Part shown: positions 63,538 through 64,000 of the stretch, one piece after another
Layout: each line of letters opens with the position of its first letter
How positions within the stretch are numbered: the first letter of the stretch is position 1
Source of the DNA: Actinomadura harenae
GTDB taxonomy: Bacteria > Actinomycetota > Actinomycetes > Streptosporangiales > Streptosporangiaceae
Direction of reading: 5' to 3'
Assembly: GCF_003696215.1 (NCBI RefSeq)
Contig: NZ_RFFG01000040.1
Coordinates: forward strand, 1 to 64,000
Length of the DNA: 64,000 bases
Notes under the pieces: generated by a model
Told to the model about the DNA's origin: nothing
The model's database searches: none
What the model saw: the letters and a program-made list of their open reading frames with translations, nothing else
Program-made: the position numbers and the translations under genes

Positions 63538-64000
63538 TCAGGCGGGCAGGGACGCGACGCCCGGCTCGAGGAAGCGGCGGCCGGTGACCTGCTCGGCGAT
63601 GCCGCTGCGGTCCAGGTACGGGGTGATCCCGCCCAGGTGGAACGGCCAGCCGGCGCCGAGGATCATGCACAGGTCGATGTCCTCGGGGGCGGCGACGACG
63701 CCCTCGTCCAGCATGAGGCGGATCTCCTCGGCGAGGGCCTTCAGCGCCCGCTCCAGCACCTGCTCCTCGGTGGAGGTCTCGCCGCCGCCGCCGAACAGCT
63801 CCACGGCCTCGGGGTCGATGGTGAAGTCGGGCAGGTAGACGCCCCGCTTCCCCTCGGCCACGAACTTGGCGAACTTCTCCGACAGCGGGAACCGCTCCGG
63901 GAACGCGCCGTGCAGCGTCTCGTTGACGTGCAGCGCGATCGCCGGGCCGACCAGGCCCATGAGGACGAACGGCGGCATCGGCAGGCCCAGCGGGTTCGCG
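63538..64000 (-). CDS. 3-hydroxyacyl-CoA dehydrogenase / multifunctional beta-oxidation protein, C-terminal part
   Basis: The 5' end lies beyond the window; 153 C-terminal residues are present. ANPLGLPMPPFVLMGLVGPA, HVNETLHGAFPERFPLS and the closing MILGAGWPFHLGGITPYLDR match the C-terminal 3-hydroxyacyl-CoA dehydrogenase domain of FadB/FadJ-type fusion proteins. It would oxidise 3-hydroxyacyl-CoA in beta-oxidation. Ends with a strong terminator. Confidence 0.88.
   Translation of the reverse strand, partial: ANPLGLPMPPFVLMGLVGPAIALHVNETLHGAFPERFPLSEKFAKFVAEGKRGVYLPDFTIDPEAVELFGGGGETSTEEQVLERALKALAEEIRLMLDEGVVAAPEDIDLCMILGAGWPFHLGGITPYLDRSGIAEQVTGRRFLEPGVASLPA

Overview
The window is very GC-rich (about 70% by eye), tightly packed, and full of GTG starts and 4-bp ATGA/GTGA gene overlaps. 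Gene content (CebEFG/MalEFG sugar importers without their own ATPase, DivIVA-like and WXG100/EspC proteins, sortase-anchored protein, EACC1-caspase pair, cinnamycin-type lanthipeptide) points to a filamentous actinomycete. I lean to an Actinomadura-like member of the Streptosporangiales; that placement is inference from content only.

Layout. 1-3.3 kb: 2-oxoacid (pyruvate-type) dehydrogenase operon (E1 alpha, E1 beta, E2 cut by the window edge), with a divergent GntR/FCD regulator and overlapping palindromes between them. 3.3-5.6 kb: EACC1 and caspase genes, followed by a WD40 region that is one base out of frame with the caspase. 5.6-12.4 kb: a compact class II lanthipeptide operon of the cinnamycin/duramycin type, in the order CinN-like, precursor, LanM, Nif11-fused oxygenase, fused ABC exporter. 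12.7-18.2 kb: cellobiose-type importer, GH1 beta-glucosidase and CebR-like LacI repressor, with the classic CebR palindrome upstream. 18.4-25.8 kb: maltose/alpha-glucoside operon (SBP, two permeases, GH13) with MalR, split by a TnpB element. 25.8-28.6 kb: nucleotidyltransferase, a Uma2 remnant plus an intact Uma2 gene, and a secreted GH6 cellulase. 28.6-31.6 kb: response regulator, histidine kinase and TAXI-type binding protein. 32-33.5 kb: TetR/SDR divergent pair with twin operators. 33.5-37.5 kb: DivIVA-like protein, methyltransferase with a His-rich loop, and a small type VII secretion-associated cluster. 37.7-42.6 kb: ROK regulator divergent from an Entner-Doudoroff operon (edd, glk, eda). 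42.6-47 kb: DUF1707 protein and PadR regulator, divergent from aconitase. 47-54 kb: assorted metabolic genes, uracil-DNA glycosylase, ASCH protein, class F sortase and a candidate wall-anchored substrate. 54-57.3 kb: third sugar importer. 57.4-60.3 kb: idi and dxs. 60.4-64 kb: ferredoxin-NADP reductase, APC permease and the C-terminal end of a fatty-acid oxidation protein.

How it fits together. Much of the window concerns plant-polymer sugar use: GH6 cellulase outside, CebEFG plus GH1 and MalEFG plus GH13 for uptake and hydrolysis, glucokinase and Entner-Doudoroff enzymes, then pyruvate dehydrogenase and aconitase. None of the three importers has an ATPase gene here, so a shared MsiK-type ATPase elsewhere is expected. 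The most distinctive content is the lanthipeptide operon: its predicted core CASTCSSGPFTFVCDGTTKG keeps the cinnamycin ring residues but has Ser at position 7, Thr at 17 and an extra C-terminal Gly. Its oxygenase begins with a Nif11-type leader domain and its exporter fuses the ATPase and permease that are separate in cinnamycin clusters. No tRNA, rRNA or CRISPR array was seen.
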